Source: Terriglobia bacterium
GTDB lineage: Bacteria; Acidobacteriota; Terriglobia; JAIQFV01
Assembly: GCA_028716525.1 (NCBI GenBank)
Contig: JAQUPQ010000006.1
Location: 1 to 64,000 of the forward strand
Reading direction: 5' to 3'
Length of the DNA stretch: 64,000 nt
Shown: positions 7,847-17,413 of the stretch, piece by piece
How the letters are laid out: every line of letters begins with the position of its first letter
Position numbering within the stretch: the first letter of the stretch is position 1
Translations under genes and position numbers: made by a program
Notes under the pieces: model-generated
Databases searched by the model: none
Told to the model about the DNA's origin: nothing
Seen by the model: only the letters and a program-made list of their open reading frames with translations

Positions 7847-10558
7847 CTACCGGGTCTCAATCCCTTCAGCAATACTGATATTCAGTTTTTGAACTTGCTT
7901 GATGTCGCCGTATGTGAGCGTGACGGTGTACTCGCCGGGCTTCAGAAATTTCTCTCCCTGGCCGCCGTACTCGGTTAAAAGATCCTTGGTCGGCTTCAGA
8001 TTCCAAACCACCCGATTGAGACCGGGAACGCCTTCCGCTTTAAGATTGGCCACCGGCTGGCCACCAGAATTGGTGATCGCCAAAGACACCGGCTTCCCCG
8101 TGTAAGCTTTGATCCACACATTAATGATGGCGCCCAATGGAGCATTAGCGCCGCTGTAGACCTCATTTCCATTCCACTCGGAGAAACCCGGCAAGGGATC
8201 GAATCCCAAAGACGGCCGTATCGGAAACAGATGGGCCGACTCTTTCTCAATCTCCGGTGTCATTTCTTCGAGCACCGAGATGTCGTCAAGGACATACAAG
8301 CTCCGCCCATGTGTGGCTGCCACCAAATCCAACTTCTGGGGTTGAATTTGAATATCGTGAACCGGGATGGTCGGCAGCCCGCCGAACTTCGTCCAGCTTT
8401 CTCCTTGATTGAAAGAGACAAACAAACCAAATTCCGTTCCGGCATAAAGAATCTTGGGGTTCTTCGGATCCTCGCGAATCACCTCCACCGGTCCATTGTC
8501 CGGAAGGTTGGAGCGAATGGATTGCCAGGTTTTTCCGGCGTCGATGGTGCGATAAGCCAAGGGCGCGTCATTTCCAGTTCGGTAACCTTGGATGGCCAGG
8601 TAGGCCGTTTTCGCATCGACCCGGCTGGGCTCGATTCGGCTGATCCAAAGCCCCAGCGCCTCCCCGGGCAAGTTCGAAGTCAGATCGGTCCACGATTCGC
8701 CTTCGTCGGTCGTGATCCAAAGTTTGCCGTCGTCTGTCCCGGCCCATAGAACGCCCGCTTGGACCGGTGATTCAGCCAGAGCGTACACCACTCCAAAAGT
8801 TTCAGCGCCGCTGCCGGTGGTTTGAATGCGATCGGGATTTTGCATGGAAAGATCCGGACTCAACATTTTCCAATGCTCGCCGCGATCAGTGAGTTTGAAC
8901 ACATGATTTCCCGCCAGATAGAGGGCATCGGAGAAATGACTGCCGATCAGCGGAGAAGTCCAATTGAATCGAAAGATTTTCTGACCCTCAGGCGCCTCGG
9001 GGCGAAGCCTCTTTTGGGCGCCGCTCGCCAAATCGAAGCGGTAGACTGTTCCCTGCTGTGATTCGGTATAAATGATGCCGAAATCTTTCTGATCAAACAC
9101 ACAATAGAATCCGTCTCCGCCCCCCAAGCTGGTCCAGTCGCTGTTCAGAATCCCGTCCTTCGTTCGGGTGCTGTTCGGACCCACCCAATTCATGTTGTCT
9201 TGGAGCCCTCCGCAAATGCGATAGGGATCGCTGGAGTCCAAGGAGATGCGGTAATACTCTCCGGCGGCAAAACGATTCAGATGCGCCCATCCCTCTCCAT
9301 GATTGAAGCTCTGGTAGGCTCCGCCATCGGTCCCCAAAATGACGCGTGCGGGGCTGCGGGGATCGATCGCCAAAGCATGACAATCGGGGTGAACATTCTT
9401 GAACCGATCTTCCCGGAATGTCTTTCCGCCGTCTTCCGACACGTTCAACATGAATCCCAAATCGTAAACGCGCTTGTCATTCTCCGGATCGACGCGAATT
9501 TGGCTGAAATAAAAAGGGCGCGGATCGAGGCCGCTCATTCGCGTCCAACTCTCGCCGCCATCTTCGGAACGAAAGATGCCGCCGGACTTGCTCATGACGT
9601 CATCGATGCCGCTGGTTCCGTAAAAATCGCTTTGAATCACCGCGTAAACGATTTTGGGGTCCTTTCGAAAGATGTCGAGCCCGATGCGTCCTGTTCCGGC
9701 CGGCAATCCTTTTTCCAATTTCTTCCAGGTCGCGCCGCCATCGGTACTTTTGAAAATGCCGCCAACATCTTTTCCATCCGTGACCGCCGGACCTGAAGTG
9801 AACGACCACGGGGTGCGTTGTCGGGCGTACAAGGCGGCATACACAACGTCAGGATTCGAGGGATCCATCGTGACATCACCGCAGCCGACGCGATTTTGGT
9901 ATGGCGCCGCCGCCTGCAAAACCGCTTTCCAGGTCTTGCCTCCATCCGTTGTCTTGTAGAGGCCGCGCTCGGCACTGGGCTGCCAGAGGTCGCCGACCAC
10001 GGCGACATAAGCGGTCATCGGATCTGCAGGACTGACCAGAATTCGCGCGATGCCCTTGCTTTCGTTTAATCCCACATTCTTCCAGGTGGCGCCTGCATCC
10101 GTCGATAAGTAAACGCCGTCTCCCCAGTAGGCGCTATTGCGGTCATCCGCTTCACCCGTTCCCACCCAGACAATTTTGGAATCCGAGGGCGCCACGGCAA
10201 CAGCGCCGATGGAAAACACCGGTTCCTTCTCGAAGATCGCTTTGAAGGTCGCGCCGTTGTCGGTGGTTTTCATTACACCGCCCGTGGCCAGCGCAATGTA
10301 AAAAGTGTAAGGATCTTTGGGATCGTAGGCGATGTCGGAAACGCGCCCTGACATGATGGCCGGACCAATGCTGCGGGCCTTCAGCTGATCCAGCAACACC
10401 GCGTCGAGCGCGGGAGCCGTCGACGCCACGGCAACCGTCTTGGTCGTGGGTGGAAGTGCTGGAGTCTTGGCCGACGGCTTTTTCTTCGTTGCAGCCAAAG
10501 AGAAGGAGCCGAGGCCCAATAGGACACAAAGAACGATGAGGAAGCAATGTTGACGCAT
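7847..10558 (-). CDS. Exported BNR/VPS10 (sortilin)-type beta-propeller protein
   Basis: The 903-aa protein begins with a signal peptide (FLIVLCVLLGLGSFSLAA) and is built of many propeller blades carrying Asp-box/BNR motifs: KTTDNGATFK, LSTDAGATWK, KTTDGGKTWK, KSTDGGATWK, RSEDGGESWT, ITTDEGESWT, VSFNQGESWTKF. Such large proteins are annotated as glycosyl hydrolase BNR repeat or sortilin-N proteins in Acidobacteriota and Bacteroidetes. No catalytic residues can be assigned, so an enzymatic role is not shown. The final about 100 residues form a separate beta domain (LKPGEYTVTLTYG). GAGG upstream of the ATG at 10558 and the signal peptide decide the start. It is monocistronic and divergent from the PduO-type gene. 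Confidence 0.88.
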   Translation of the reverse strand: MRQHCFLIVLCVLLGLGSFSLAATKKKPSAKTPALPPTTKTVAVASTAPALDAVLLDQLKARSIGPAIMSGRVSDIAYDPKDPYTFYIALATGGVMKTTDNGATFKAIFEKEPVFSIGAVAVAPSDSKIVWVGTGEADDRNSAYWGDGVYLSTDAGATWKNVGLNESKGIARILVSPADPMTAYVAVVGDLWQPSAERGLYKTTDGGKTWKAVLQAAAPYQNRVGCGDVTMDPSNPDVVYAALYARQRTPWSFTSGPAVTDGKDVGGIFKSTDGGATWKKLEKGLPAGTGRIGLDIFRKDPKIVYAVIQSDFYGTSGIDDVMSKSGGIFRSEDGGESWTRMSGLDPRPFYFSQIRVDPENDKRVYDLGFMLNVSEDGGKTFREDRFKNVHPDCHALAIDPRSPARVILGTDGGAYQSFNHGEGWAHLNRFAAGEYYRISLDSSDPYRICGGLQDNMNWVGPNSTRTKDGILNSDWTSLGGGDGFYCVFDQKDFGIIYTESQQGTVYRFDLASGAQKRLRPEAPEGQKIFRFNWTSPLIGSHFSDALYLAGNHVFKLTDRGEHWKMLSPDLSMQNPDRIQTTGSGAETFGVVYALAESPVQAGVLWAGTDDGKLWITTDEGESWTDLTSNLPGEALGLWISRIEPSRVDAKTAYLAIQGYRTGNDAPLAYRTIDAGKTWQSIRSNLPDNGPVEVIREDPKNPKILYAGTEFGLFVSFNQGESWTKFGGLPTIPVHDIQIQPQKLDLVAATHGRSLYVLDDISVLEEMTPEIEKESAHLFPIRPSLGFDPLPGFSEWNGNEVYSGANAPLGAIINVWIKAYTGKPVSLAITNSGGQPVANLKAEGVPGLNRVVWNLKPTKDLLTEYGGQGEKFLKPGEYTVTLTYGDIKQVQKLNISIAEGIETR

Positions 10559-10729
10559 GAACACCTCGAGGAGATCGAAGGATTTTTGGAGCCCTGACAA
10601 GCGATGTGAAACCGGAAATTTATAACAACCCGGTTGCGTGTGTCCAGTGGAGCGGTCACAAATTGACCGGGCTTCGTGCGCGGTATCATGACCTGCGTTT
10701 GCAGCTCGCCACGAAATCCTCACAGTCTT

Positions 10730-11054
10730 GGTAGTCACGATCCCGCAAGGCGCATAGGCGTCAACCTAAGCAACGGAAGGACGATATTCATAAATTCCAA
10801 GCTCCAAGAATCAAATACCAAATAAGCTCCAAAATCCAAATCCCAAACCAAGTGACCATTGTTCACTCCCAGTCCCACAGAGTAATTTTGTCGTGACTTA
10901 GAAACAAGACGATGGCTTTCACAGCGTGGTTTGGCAACTTGGAATTTGGAACCTGGTGATTATTTGGAGTTTGGGCATTGGACCTTGGAATTTATTCATG
11001 TGCTTGTTGCTCCCTTAGGTTGACGCGCATGCGCAAGGCGGGATCATGGCTACC
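10730..11054. repeat. 325-bp MITE-like element with about 120-bp imperfect inverted arms
   Basis: The left arm (10730 to about 10853) and right arm (about 10926 to 11054) are imperfect reverse complements. The outer ends match well: GGTAGTCACGATCCCGC against the complement GGTAGCCATGATCCCGC, then GTCAACCTAAG at 10760-10770 against CTTAGGTTGAC at 11014-11024, and AATAAATTCCAAGG-like words. The inner part of each arm is a degenerate reiteration of CCAAA(T)CC. The central 72 bp is unique. It fills most of the divergent region between the BNR gene and the PduO-type gene. Confidence 0.75.
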
Positions 11055-11163
11055 CGGGCTCTGCACGCACCTGCCATCCGCACATCCATGCGGCAACCAC
11101 CCCGTGATTACCAACTCAAATTCCTTTGTCCGGCTTCATCGCCTGTGGCACAATCTTTGAATC

Positions 11164-11769
11164 ATGAGCAAAGATTCATCGGGGAAGATGCGAATCACCA
11201 GGGTGTACACGCGTGGCGGCGACAAAGGAGAGACGGCGTTGGTCGGCAATCAACGCGTTCCCAAAGATTCCAAGCGCATTGAAGCCTACGGAACTGTCGA
11301 CGAATTAAACTCCTCGATCGGTTTAGCTCGAGCGTTTCTTCAAAAATCCGCACAAGACGCGGCCGCGAATATCCGTCTCGAGAAGGAGCTTGCGAAAATT
11401 CAGAACGAGCTGTTCGTGGTGGGAAGCGATTTGGCGACGCGCGTTCAGGACCGTTGGAAGGACATGCCGCTCATCGAGCAACACCACATCGACGAGCTGG
11501 AGAAATTAATTGATGAGTTGGAAGCCGATTTAGGCCCCCTGAAAGAATTCATCTTGCCGGGGGGCAGTTTGGCGGGCGCTCAGCTGCATCAAGCGCGGAC
11601 GGTGTGCCGACGCGCCGAGCGCGCGGCTGTTTCTCTTCGTCGCGAAGAGCCCCTCGGCGATCTCGTCATTCCCTATCTCAATCGATTGGGCGATGCCTTG
11701 TTTGTGTTGGCACGATGGAGTACACGCCAGGAAGGCGCACCGGAAACTCTGTGGAATAGAGAAAAATAG
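11164..11769 (+). CDS. pduO: ATP:cob(I)alamin adenosyltransferase, PduO type
   Basis: The 201-aa protein transfers the adenosyl group of ATP to cob(I)alamin, making adenosylcobalamin in the cytoplasm. Family motifs are present in order: the N-terminal nucleotide loop TRGGDKGETALVG (about residues 16-28), YGTVDELNSSIG, FILPGGS near 129, LHQARTVCRRAERAA, and YLNRLGDALFVLAR near the C-terminus. Length is typical. The ATG at 11164 is used; the upstream sequence has only a weak ribosome site. No cobalamin-dependent isomerase is in the window; MetH and the radical SAM genes use cobalamin in other forms. It stands alone, divergent from the BNR gene. Confidence 0.92.
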   Translation: MSKDSSGKMRITRVYTRGGDKGETALVGNQRVPKDSKRIEAYGTVDELNSSIGLARAFLQKSAQDAAANIRLEKELAKIQNELFVVGSDLATRVQDRWKDMPLIEQHHIDELEKLIDELEADLGPLKEFILPGGSLAGAQLHQARTVCRRAERAAVSLRREEPLGDLVIPYLNRLGDALFVLARWSTRQEGAPETLWNREK

Positions 11770-11771
11770 GG

Positions 11772-12441
11772 ACCGGGTTTCAAGAGTCGGGGTTTAGGTA
11801 TCAGGGATCAGGTGTTGGGGATCGGATATCGCGTGTTGGGAACTATTGACGAAGAGAAAATATAGCGACAGACAGTAACTGTTTTCGACGCGCCATGGCT
11901 TGGGTGGCCGCGGTGCAGTTTCTGCACCGCGGAACTCGAAGTGTCACTATATTCTGTCATCCTCTGTAGTGTTGTGTTTCTCAGATAAGTCGATAAGCAA
12001 AAGGCCGTCAAGCAAATGACAAATCAGGCCAAAGCAAATGAAACTTCTTCAAAGAACTTCCGAGACACAACACCAGCTATCCGGGGTTGGAGATCGGGTC
12101 ACGTTCACGGGGCCTGCAGTTCCTCAGCCCGCCCATTCATGGGCGGGAACAGAGAACCAACAAACAGGTTTAACATCAGCCCCATTTATGTGGCAAATGG
12201 AAGGAGTCTCTGCAGGAGCGAACTGGTACCCCCGGCAGGTTTTAGACCGTGGATTTTGCCCGGGAATTTCGCAATCCGGCGGTCACACAAATTCCTGCGG
12301 GCAGTTCAACCGTTGTGTTCATTGGCGCCATGCCGTTCGCAGTGAAACACGAACCCCCGCGGCGCCCCCATCCTCAAGGACAAGGCTACTAACAACCTCA
12401 CCCCTGGCACCCGATACCTGACACCCGACACCTGAAACCTG
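11772..12441. repeat. Repeat-filled gap: distant word-type inverted arms and an inner palindrome
   Basis: This 679-bp gap has no credible gene. The left end (11772-11840) is a run of GGTTTCA-GAGTCGGG-GGTATCAGG-like words; the right end (about 12385-12441) is their reverse complement (ACCCGATACCTGACACC). Between them, 11852-11964 is an imperfect 110-bp palindrome (outer arms with AATATAG(C/T)GACA) whose centre holds a perfect 11-bp hairpin, CCGCGGTGCAG/CTGCACCGCGG, at 11908-11932. Confidence 0.6.
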
Positions 12442-12448
12442 CGTCTCG

Positions 12449-12907
12449 CTAGCGAGTTGTTCCCGCAGCTTCTTTTTCGGTCTTCACATTCAGTGTGACG
12501 CCCCCGAACTTTCCAGCTTTCTCGTTGATCGAATAATGTCCTTTCAATATCACCACGCTCTTGAATCCGAGCCCCTTTGAAATTTCAGGACTCAAAGCCA
12601 TGTCCCGGACCACCGGCAGCATGGTTTCTTTCCCCCGCGCCGGCACGGGCCCTTGGAATGTGACCATCATATGGTCGCCTTCCACCAAAGCGGATGCAGT
12701 TACTTCCTTCGGCCCTGGCCGGCCCGCCGTTTTAAGGTTGACGTCAATCGTAATACGACAAAGTCCCCACCCATCGCACTTGTTGTCCGGGTTTCCAAAC
12801 TCAATCGTAATGGTAATGACGGGGGGCTTGGCCCACACCGGCGTCACTTGCAGCAAGGCCATCACAATCAACAAAGCAGCCCCCATCTGAAGACACTTTT
12901 TCTTCAT
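12449..12907 (-). CDS. Small secreted protein of unknown function
   Basis: The 152-aa protein has a signal peptide (LIVMALLQVTPVWA) and a mature part rich in beta-strand-like segments: ITITIEFGNPDNKC, CRITIDVNL, and a C-terminal GGVTLNVKTEKE. Two Cys (DKCDGWGLC region) could pair. GGGAGG 7 nt before the ATG at 12907 sets the start, excluding a longer frame that begins at 13033. I recognise no named family. It is monocistronic and divergent from the Crp/Fnr gene. Confidence 0.75.
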   Translation of the reverse strand: MKKKCLQMGAALLIVMALLQVTPVWAKPPVITITIEFGNPDNKCDGWGLCRITIDVNLKTAGRPGPKEVTASALVEGDHMMVTFQGPVPARGKETMLPVVRDMALSPEISKGLGFKSVVILKGHYSINEKAGKFGGVTLNVKTEKEAAGTTR

Positions 12908-13344
12908 GTTTTCCTCCCGTTTGAGAAATTTAACGAAATTGAATCGCTCCAACCCCCCAGCGGACTGAAGCATTTCGGGCTCATAAAAAGTGATTTGCAG
13001 CGCCACACTAGCACTCGGTTGTTGGGAAGTCAAACGGCCAAACTCGAGTCATCGTGGCATGGTTCGGAGGCCGCGCTCGACGTCATTCAAGGTTAAAGAC
13101 GCGCGTTCGGAATGTCCTGCCGGCCCGGACGATCCATTCCGCAAGTGTCGCTCGACACCATGGGCCTTCTCATGGGAAAATGTATGCGAAGCTTGGCCGC
13201 GTGAGTTACCGCGCCGCCTGGCGCCACCTCCAAGTGGGACTCATGCCGGAGCATCGAGACTTCAAAAATCTTGTTCAAGCCACATGATTTGACAAACCAG
13301 TTAAACGTCATCCTCTTGCGCGAGACGGATAAGGGGAGATAGTC
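12908..13344. other. Divergent intergenic stretch, no gene seen
   Basis: About 440 bp between the secreted protein gene and the Crp/Fnr gene. TTGACA occurs at 13289-13294 upstream of the regulator but without a convincing -10 box. The open frames here lack ribosome sites and motifs. Confidence 0.45.
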
Positions 13345-13998
13345 ATGCCACATCAACGACACATGAGTTTCAATCCCAAATCAGTACTCACCAAGGTGAG
13401 TGAAGGAAGAAGTGTTGCCGCCTACCACAGAAAGAAGGTCATCTTTGCGCAAGGAGATCCGGCTGATGCGGTCTTCTACATCCAAAGAGGCAAAGTGAAG
13501 ATCACTGTGGTTTCAAAAGCCGGGAAAGAAGCCGTGGTGGCGTTGCTGGATGCGGACAATTTCTTCGGCGAAGGATGCCTGGCGGGACAGCCGCTGCGCA
13601 TGGCAACCGCCACAGCGATTGAAGACGCCACCGTCGTTCGACTCGCCAAGAGGTCCATGGTGCGCCTCCTTCATGCCGACCCGAAATTCTCGGAGCTGTT
13701 CACCTCTTACCTGCTTTTGCGGAACATTCGAATCGAAGAAGATTTGGTCGACCAACTCTTCAATTCCAGCGAAAAACGGTTGGCTCGAATTCTGTTGTTG
13801 CTGGCGCACTTCGGAAAGGAAGGCCGAAAAGAAATGGTGCTTCCGAAAATCAGCCAGGAAACCCTGGCGGAAATGATCGGCACCACTCGCTCCCGGGTCA
13901 GTCATTTTCTCAATAAATTTCGCGGGCTCGGCTTCATCGACTACAACGGCGGCTTGCGCGTTCATAGTTCGCTCCTCAACATCGTCCTCCACGACTGA
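13345..13998 (+). CDS. Crp/Fnr family transcriptional regulator
   Basis: The 217-aa protein has the cyclic-nucleotide-binding-type beta barrel (residues about 30-125: AQGDPADAVFYIQRGKVKI, then NFFGEGCLAG), a long dimerisation helix (LFTSYLLLRNIRIEEDLVDQL) and a C-terminal helix-turn-helix (KISQETLAEMIGTTRSRVSHFLNKF). There is one cysteine only, so it is not an iron-sulfur FNR. The effector is unknown; the PRMATATAIED region lacks the clear cAMP-binding Arg-Ser pair of CRP. GGGGAGA 6 nt before the ATG supports the start. Downstream lies a B12-type radical SAM gene 386 bp away, too far to assume an operon. Confidence 0.9.
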   Translation: MPHQRHMSFNPKSVLTKVSEGRSVAAYHRKKVIFAQGDPADAVFYIQRGKVKITVVSKAGKEAVVALLDADNFFGEGCLAGQPLRMATATAIEDATVVRLAKRSMVRLLHADPKFSELFTSYLLLRNIRIEEDLVDQLFNSSEKRLARILLLLAHFGKEGRKEMVLPKISQETLAEMIGTTRSRVSHFLNKFRGLGFIDYNGGLRVHSSLLNIVLHD

Positions 13999-14384
13999 AG
14001 ACCTCAGCTTCTTCGCCCCGAAGTCGCGATTTGCAAAGTGAGCAATATTGAACAGATTTCAGTATCGGGACCTGCTAGTTTTTCCCTCGAGTCCAAGAAA
14101 GCGACGAGCGTTATTCGAACCTTCCACGCGAATGGACGAGATAGATTTCCCGCGGACCAGGCGCTCCGAGAGATGCGGTCCCACAAAAACAACACCGGTA
14201 GGCCCAGAGTTCAAACCCTGGTTTCAGTGGCGGATTGATTTCTCTGCTGGATCTGGCGAGCGTTCCTCGTCCTCGCTGAGTTCGTCTTGAGCAGTACCTT
14301 GCCATTCACCGCACGACTCCCATGTGGAGGCCGCACAAGCCGTCAAAGAGATCCAGCCTAATTTTAGGCGAAGGTGGCGCGTTA
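13999..14384. other. Intergenic stretch, no gene seen
   Basis: No frame with a ribosome site or motif. GTTCAAACC at about 14209 resembles a tRNA T-loop but no cloverleaf can be folded around it. Confidence 0.45.
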
Positions 14385-15956
14385 ATGAATATTCTGCTTT
14401 ACAACCCCGACAATGAAATCACCAACAATTTCATGCCGCATCTGTGGATGTTTCTTTTGAAATCGCTGACGCCGGCGAAGCACCAGGTGTTTCTGGTGGA
14501 CGGCAACGCGCAGCGTTTGAGTCCGGCCGAACTGACCGCTTACCTCCAAAAGCACCACATCGATCTGGTGGGCATTGGCGCCATGACTCGAATGATCCAA
14601 AAAGCTTACCGGATGGCCGATGTAGTTCGCGCCGCCGGCATCCCGGTTGTCATGGGCGGGCCGCACGTCACTGAAGTACCCAACGAAGCTTTAGGTTACG
14701 AGGGCGAACCGCGCCACGCTGACGCTGTGGCCTTGGGTGAGGCCGATCAAACCTGGCCCGCCATCGTCGCCGATGCCGAAGCCGGCAGGCTCAAAGAAAT
14801 TTACGCCCCGCTGGACGCCGCCGGCAAGGAAGTGAAACCCTCGCTGAGCCCCTATCCGATCATTCCGTGGGACCGCATGGACCTGGATCAATTCAATCTG
14901 ATCCGCCACTTTCCCCAGTGGGCTCGACGCGCGCTTTCTCTCGTGGGAATGAGTTGGGAGAGTTTTCACGTGGTTCCCATCGAGTCCGGCCGCGGCTGTC
15001 CTTACGGCTGCGATTTCTGCACCGTGACGGGATTCTTCGGCGACTCTATCCGCTTCCGTTCCAATGAAAGCGTGGTCAACGAACTATTGATGCTGAAGTC
15101 GCTGGAGAAACAGGAGAATGGCAAGATCGCGGTCTTCTTCATCGACGACAATTTTGCCATCAATCCCAAGCGGACCAAGTCGCTGCTCCGGGAAATTATC
15201 GCTCAGAACGCTCAAATCCCCTGGGTGGCGCAAATCAGCATGAACCTGCTGCGCGATGAGGAACTGGTCTCGTTGATCGCACAAAGCGGCGGCAGCTGGA
15301 TTTTTATGGGGCTCGAATCCATCGATCCCGACAACCTCAAGAGCGTGAGCAAGGGATTCAACAAGCCGGAAGAATATCAGGAAGTCCTGGAACGGCTGGC
15401 GCGCCACGGACTTTACGCCATCACGTCTTTCATTTTTGGAATGGACGGCGACCGTCCGGGCGTGGCCGCACGCACCCTGGAAGCGATCCGTTCCTGGCCG
15501 CCGGGGTTGCCCGTGTTCGGACTGTTGACGCCGTTCCCGTCGACGCCGCTCTACGAACGGTTGGTGTCATCGGGCCGGCTCACACAGCCGAAACACTGGC
15601 TGCAGTCGAAGGCCTTCACCATGAACTTCTCGCCTCTGGGAATGTCGGCCCAGCAGGCGCAGGACGAAGTACGACAGGCTTGGGAAGCTTCCTACAATCC
15701 GTCCGCTATCGCCCGCACGATGAACTGGCTGGAGAAAAAATCGTTTCGGGATCGCTTGACGCACCTGCTCGTCCGCTTGGCTTTCAGGGGAATCTATTTT
15801 CCTCAAATGCGTTGGCGGGAATGGGCCCATGTCCTTTTTGAAAATCGCCGCCCCATTCTGCATTTGATCTATCAAGCGTTGGAAATGAAATTCAAACCCA
15901 AGCCCGCAGAATCGCCTTCCCCCGTCGCGACGCCGCAACTCGAGCGGACCGCCTGA
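14385..15956 (+). CDS. Radical SAM protein with N-terminal B12-binding-type domain
   Basis: The 523-aa protein has an N-terminal Rossmann-like domain of the kind that binds cobalamin in class B radical SAM enzymes (MNILLYNPDNE, IDLVGIGAMT, IPVVMGGPHVTEVP; residues 1-130), without the DxHxxG ligand motif, as is common in this class. The radical SAM core follows with C205-x3-C209-x2-C212 (GRGCPYGCDFC) binding the 4Fe-4S cluster, IDDNF and MGLES. A helical C-terminal region with WLEKKSFRDRLTHLLVR ends the protein. These enzymes often methylate or rearrange unreactive carbons, for example in lipid pathways; the substrate is unknown. The start at 14385 matches the family's N-terminus, though its ribosome site (GAAGG, 13 nt) is poorly spaced. 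Confidence 0.88.
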   Translation: MNILLYNPDNEITNNFMPHLWMFLLKSLTPAKHQVFLVDGNAQRLSPAELTAYLQKHHIDLVGIGAMTRMIQKAYRMADVVRAAGIPVVMGGPHVTEVPNEALGYEGEPRHADAVALGEADQTWPAIVADAEAGRLKEIYAPLDAAGKEVKPSLSPYPIIPWDRMDLDQFNLIRHFPQWARRALSLVGMSWESFHVVPIESGRGCPYGCDFCTVTGFFGDSIRFRSNESVVNELLMLKSLEKQENGKIAVFFIDDNFAINPKRTKSLLREIIAQNAQIPWVAQISMNLLRDEELVSLIAQSGGSWIFMGLESIDPDNLKSVSKGFNKPEEYQEVLERLARHGLYAITSFIFGMDGDRPGVAARTLEAIRSWPPGLPVFGLLTPFPSTPLYERLVSSGRLTQPKHWLQSKAFTMNFSPLGMSAQQAQDEVRQAWEASYNPSAIARTMNWLEKKSFRDRLTHLLVRLAFRGIYFPQMRWREWAHVLFENRRPILHLIYQALEMKFKPKPAESPSPVATPQLERTA

Positions 15957-16048
15957 TGGCTACCGCCAATTGAAACTCTGATTTCATTGGCATATTACGC
16001 CAACTCCATTCTCTCCAAGCCGCAGGTTTGACTCCTCTCTACTATTGT

Positions 16049-16121
16049 CTATGTTTCTTGGGGTAAAGAGCCTACACTGGAACCTACAATCACTTCAAAA
16101 ATTAAAATGACAAAATAGAAT
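16049..16121. repeat. Intergenic repeat, copy 1 of 2
   Basis: This segment resembles 19917-19983: both start CTATGTTTCTTGGG, then share CTACAATCACTTCAAA and an A-rich end with GAATGT. It lies directly upstream of the secreted protein gene at 16133. No inverted structure is evident. Confidence 0.6.
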
Positions 16122-16132
16122 GTGAGGTCGAG

Positions 16133-16900
16133 ATGCGCAAATTTGTTTTCTCTTTGGGGCTTTTTTTCGCGGTACTCCTTTCATGCGGGTATCAAGCCTT
16201 GGCTCAAACACCCACGGTGGAAACCTTCAAGCAGGTCATGACGAAGCGCCTGCAGAAGCTCGTGATCGGTGGTACCACCCAGCGTGATGTCCGGTTCGTA
16301 TCCGTGCAGGCCGGCAGAGCGAAGGACGGCGCTTACCCGTTTCGTGCCACCATCGTGGTGCGTGATTACGGCACAGGATATCCCGCGAACCACTACTACG
16401 GCCAAACCTGTGTGGGCAAACTCGAGGATCAGGACTACTACATGCTCCCCGATGACTTCGGGGGATGGAAGGTGGAAGGTGTGATGACGCCTCCGCTCAG
16501 CTCGCAAACATGCAAAAACAATCCCGCCGCGGGTGTCTCCAGCATTTCCGCGGAAGGTTTGGAAGGCGCACCTGCTGCCGCCGGAACTCCTGTTCCGCTG
16601 GCCGTAGCCAGCCGAATGACGAGCGCGCGAACCAGAGGAACCGGCAACGCTGGAGGTGGTTCACTGACAACCGGCGAGTGGGCTTGCTACGGTTCCGGGG
16701 GACGCGCCTTGATCGGTCTGGGATTCAAAGTTTATGCCGGTGGAACCTACACCGATCTGGACAACAAGAGCCGCGGCACCTATGTGTTTACCGGCAGCAC
16801 GATCACTTTCAATGGCGGACACCTTGCCGGGCAGGTGGCGCACTCTGTGGGTGGCGGAAGATTCAACATCGGCACGACCACGTGTGAGCACAATCGATAA
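16133..16900 (+). CDS. Secreted protein of unknown function
   Basis: The 255-aa protein has a signal peptide (FSLGLFFAVLLSCGYQALA). The N-terminal half carries FKQVMTKRLQKLV and a beta-rich part with FRATIVVRDYGTGYP; the C-terminal third (about residues 180-250) is a glycine-rich beta domain, GEWACYGSGGRALIG...GGTYTD...RGTYVFTGSTITFNGG. An Ala/Pro/Ser linker joins them. Cysteines in both halves suggest disulfides. GAGG lies 6 nt before the ATG. No family name is recognised. The repeat at 16049-16121 lies immediately upstream. Confidence 0.75.
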   Translation: MRKFVFSLGLFFAVLLSCGYQALAQTPTVETFKQVMTKRLQKLVIGGTTQRDVRFVSVQAGRAKDGAYPFRATIVVRDYGTGYPANHYYGQTCVGKLEDQDYYMLPDDFGGWKVEGVMTPPLSSQTCKNNPAAGVSSISAEGLEGAPAAAGTPVPLAVASRMTSARTRGTGNAGGGSLTTGEWACYGSGGRALIGLGFKVYAGGTYTDLDNKSRGTYVFTGSTITFNGGHLAGQVAHSVGGGRFNIGTTTCEHNR

Positions 16901-16966
16901 GTTGATCCGTTTGAAAATGCGGGGGTCATCAATGAAGCAGGTCACCTTGTTGCGAGTGATTCTTAT

Positions 16967-17383
16967 GTGCCGGGGCGCAACGAGATATGCAGGTACTTGG
17001 TGGTGAACTCAGAGGAATCCACCTCTCAAAACATCGCCTGGGGGCCTTGGATCGTCGTTGGATTCGGGGCCCTGCTGTTTCTGCTTGGCGCCGGGCGCTT
17101 CGTCTTGAAGCATCGGTTTGGTTTCATCGACGCGCTTCATTGTTGTCTCGCAGTGGTTCCCGCGGGCTTGTTGCTTCTCGTCTTTGAATACGTCCTTCAT
17201 CATGCCCGGCGGGTATCGATTATTCTTCTTTTTGTGGCCGGAGTGCTGGCCTTCTCGTCCCCGGTTTTTGATGTAGCGCTTGGGTTGGCCCTGATGGGAG
17301 CCATGGCGAGCCCTGCGCTGAGTGACTGGAAAAACAAGAATCGTCTGCGGAAATCAACGACGGCGCCTGGCGGCGAAAATTAA
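16967..17383 (+). CDS. Small membrane protein of unknown function
   Basis: The 138-aa frame holds three or four hydrophobic segments: WIVVGFGALLFLLGAG, LAVVPAGLLLLVFEYVL, IILLFVAGVLAFSSPVF and VALGLALMGAMAS, ending in a basic tail. It begins with GTG at 16967; another GTG pair lies 10 codons further on, and no ribosome site is clear for either. The same frame is open back to the stop codon of the preceding secreted protein gene. The membrane pattern makes it a likely gene, but its start is uncertain. Confidence 0.5.
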   Translation: MPGRNEICRYLVVNSEESTSQNIAWGPWIVVGFGALLFLLGAGRFVLKHRFGFIDALHCCLAVVPAGLLLLVFEYVLHHARRVSIILLFVAGVLAFSSPVFDVALGLALMGAMASPALSDWKNKNRLRKSTTAPGGEN

Positions 17384-17413
17384 GAACGCAAATAGCCCCG
17401 CCGGCAGTGGCAC

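Noticed and set aside
12016-12421. Two overlapping plus-strand frames of 109 and 127 codons after the PduO-type gene
   Set aside because: They lie in a repeat-filled gap, have no ribosome sites and the end of one is the word-type inverted repeat.
14200-14230. Possible tRNA T-arm (GTTCAAACC)
   Set aside because: No matching acceptor, D or anticodon stems can be formed in the flanks.
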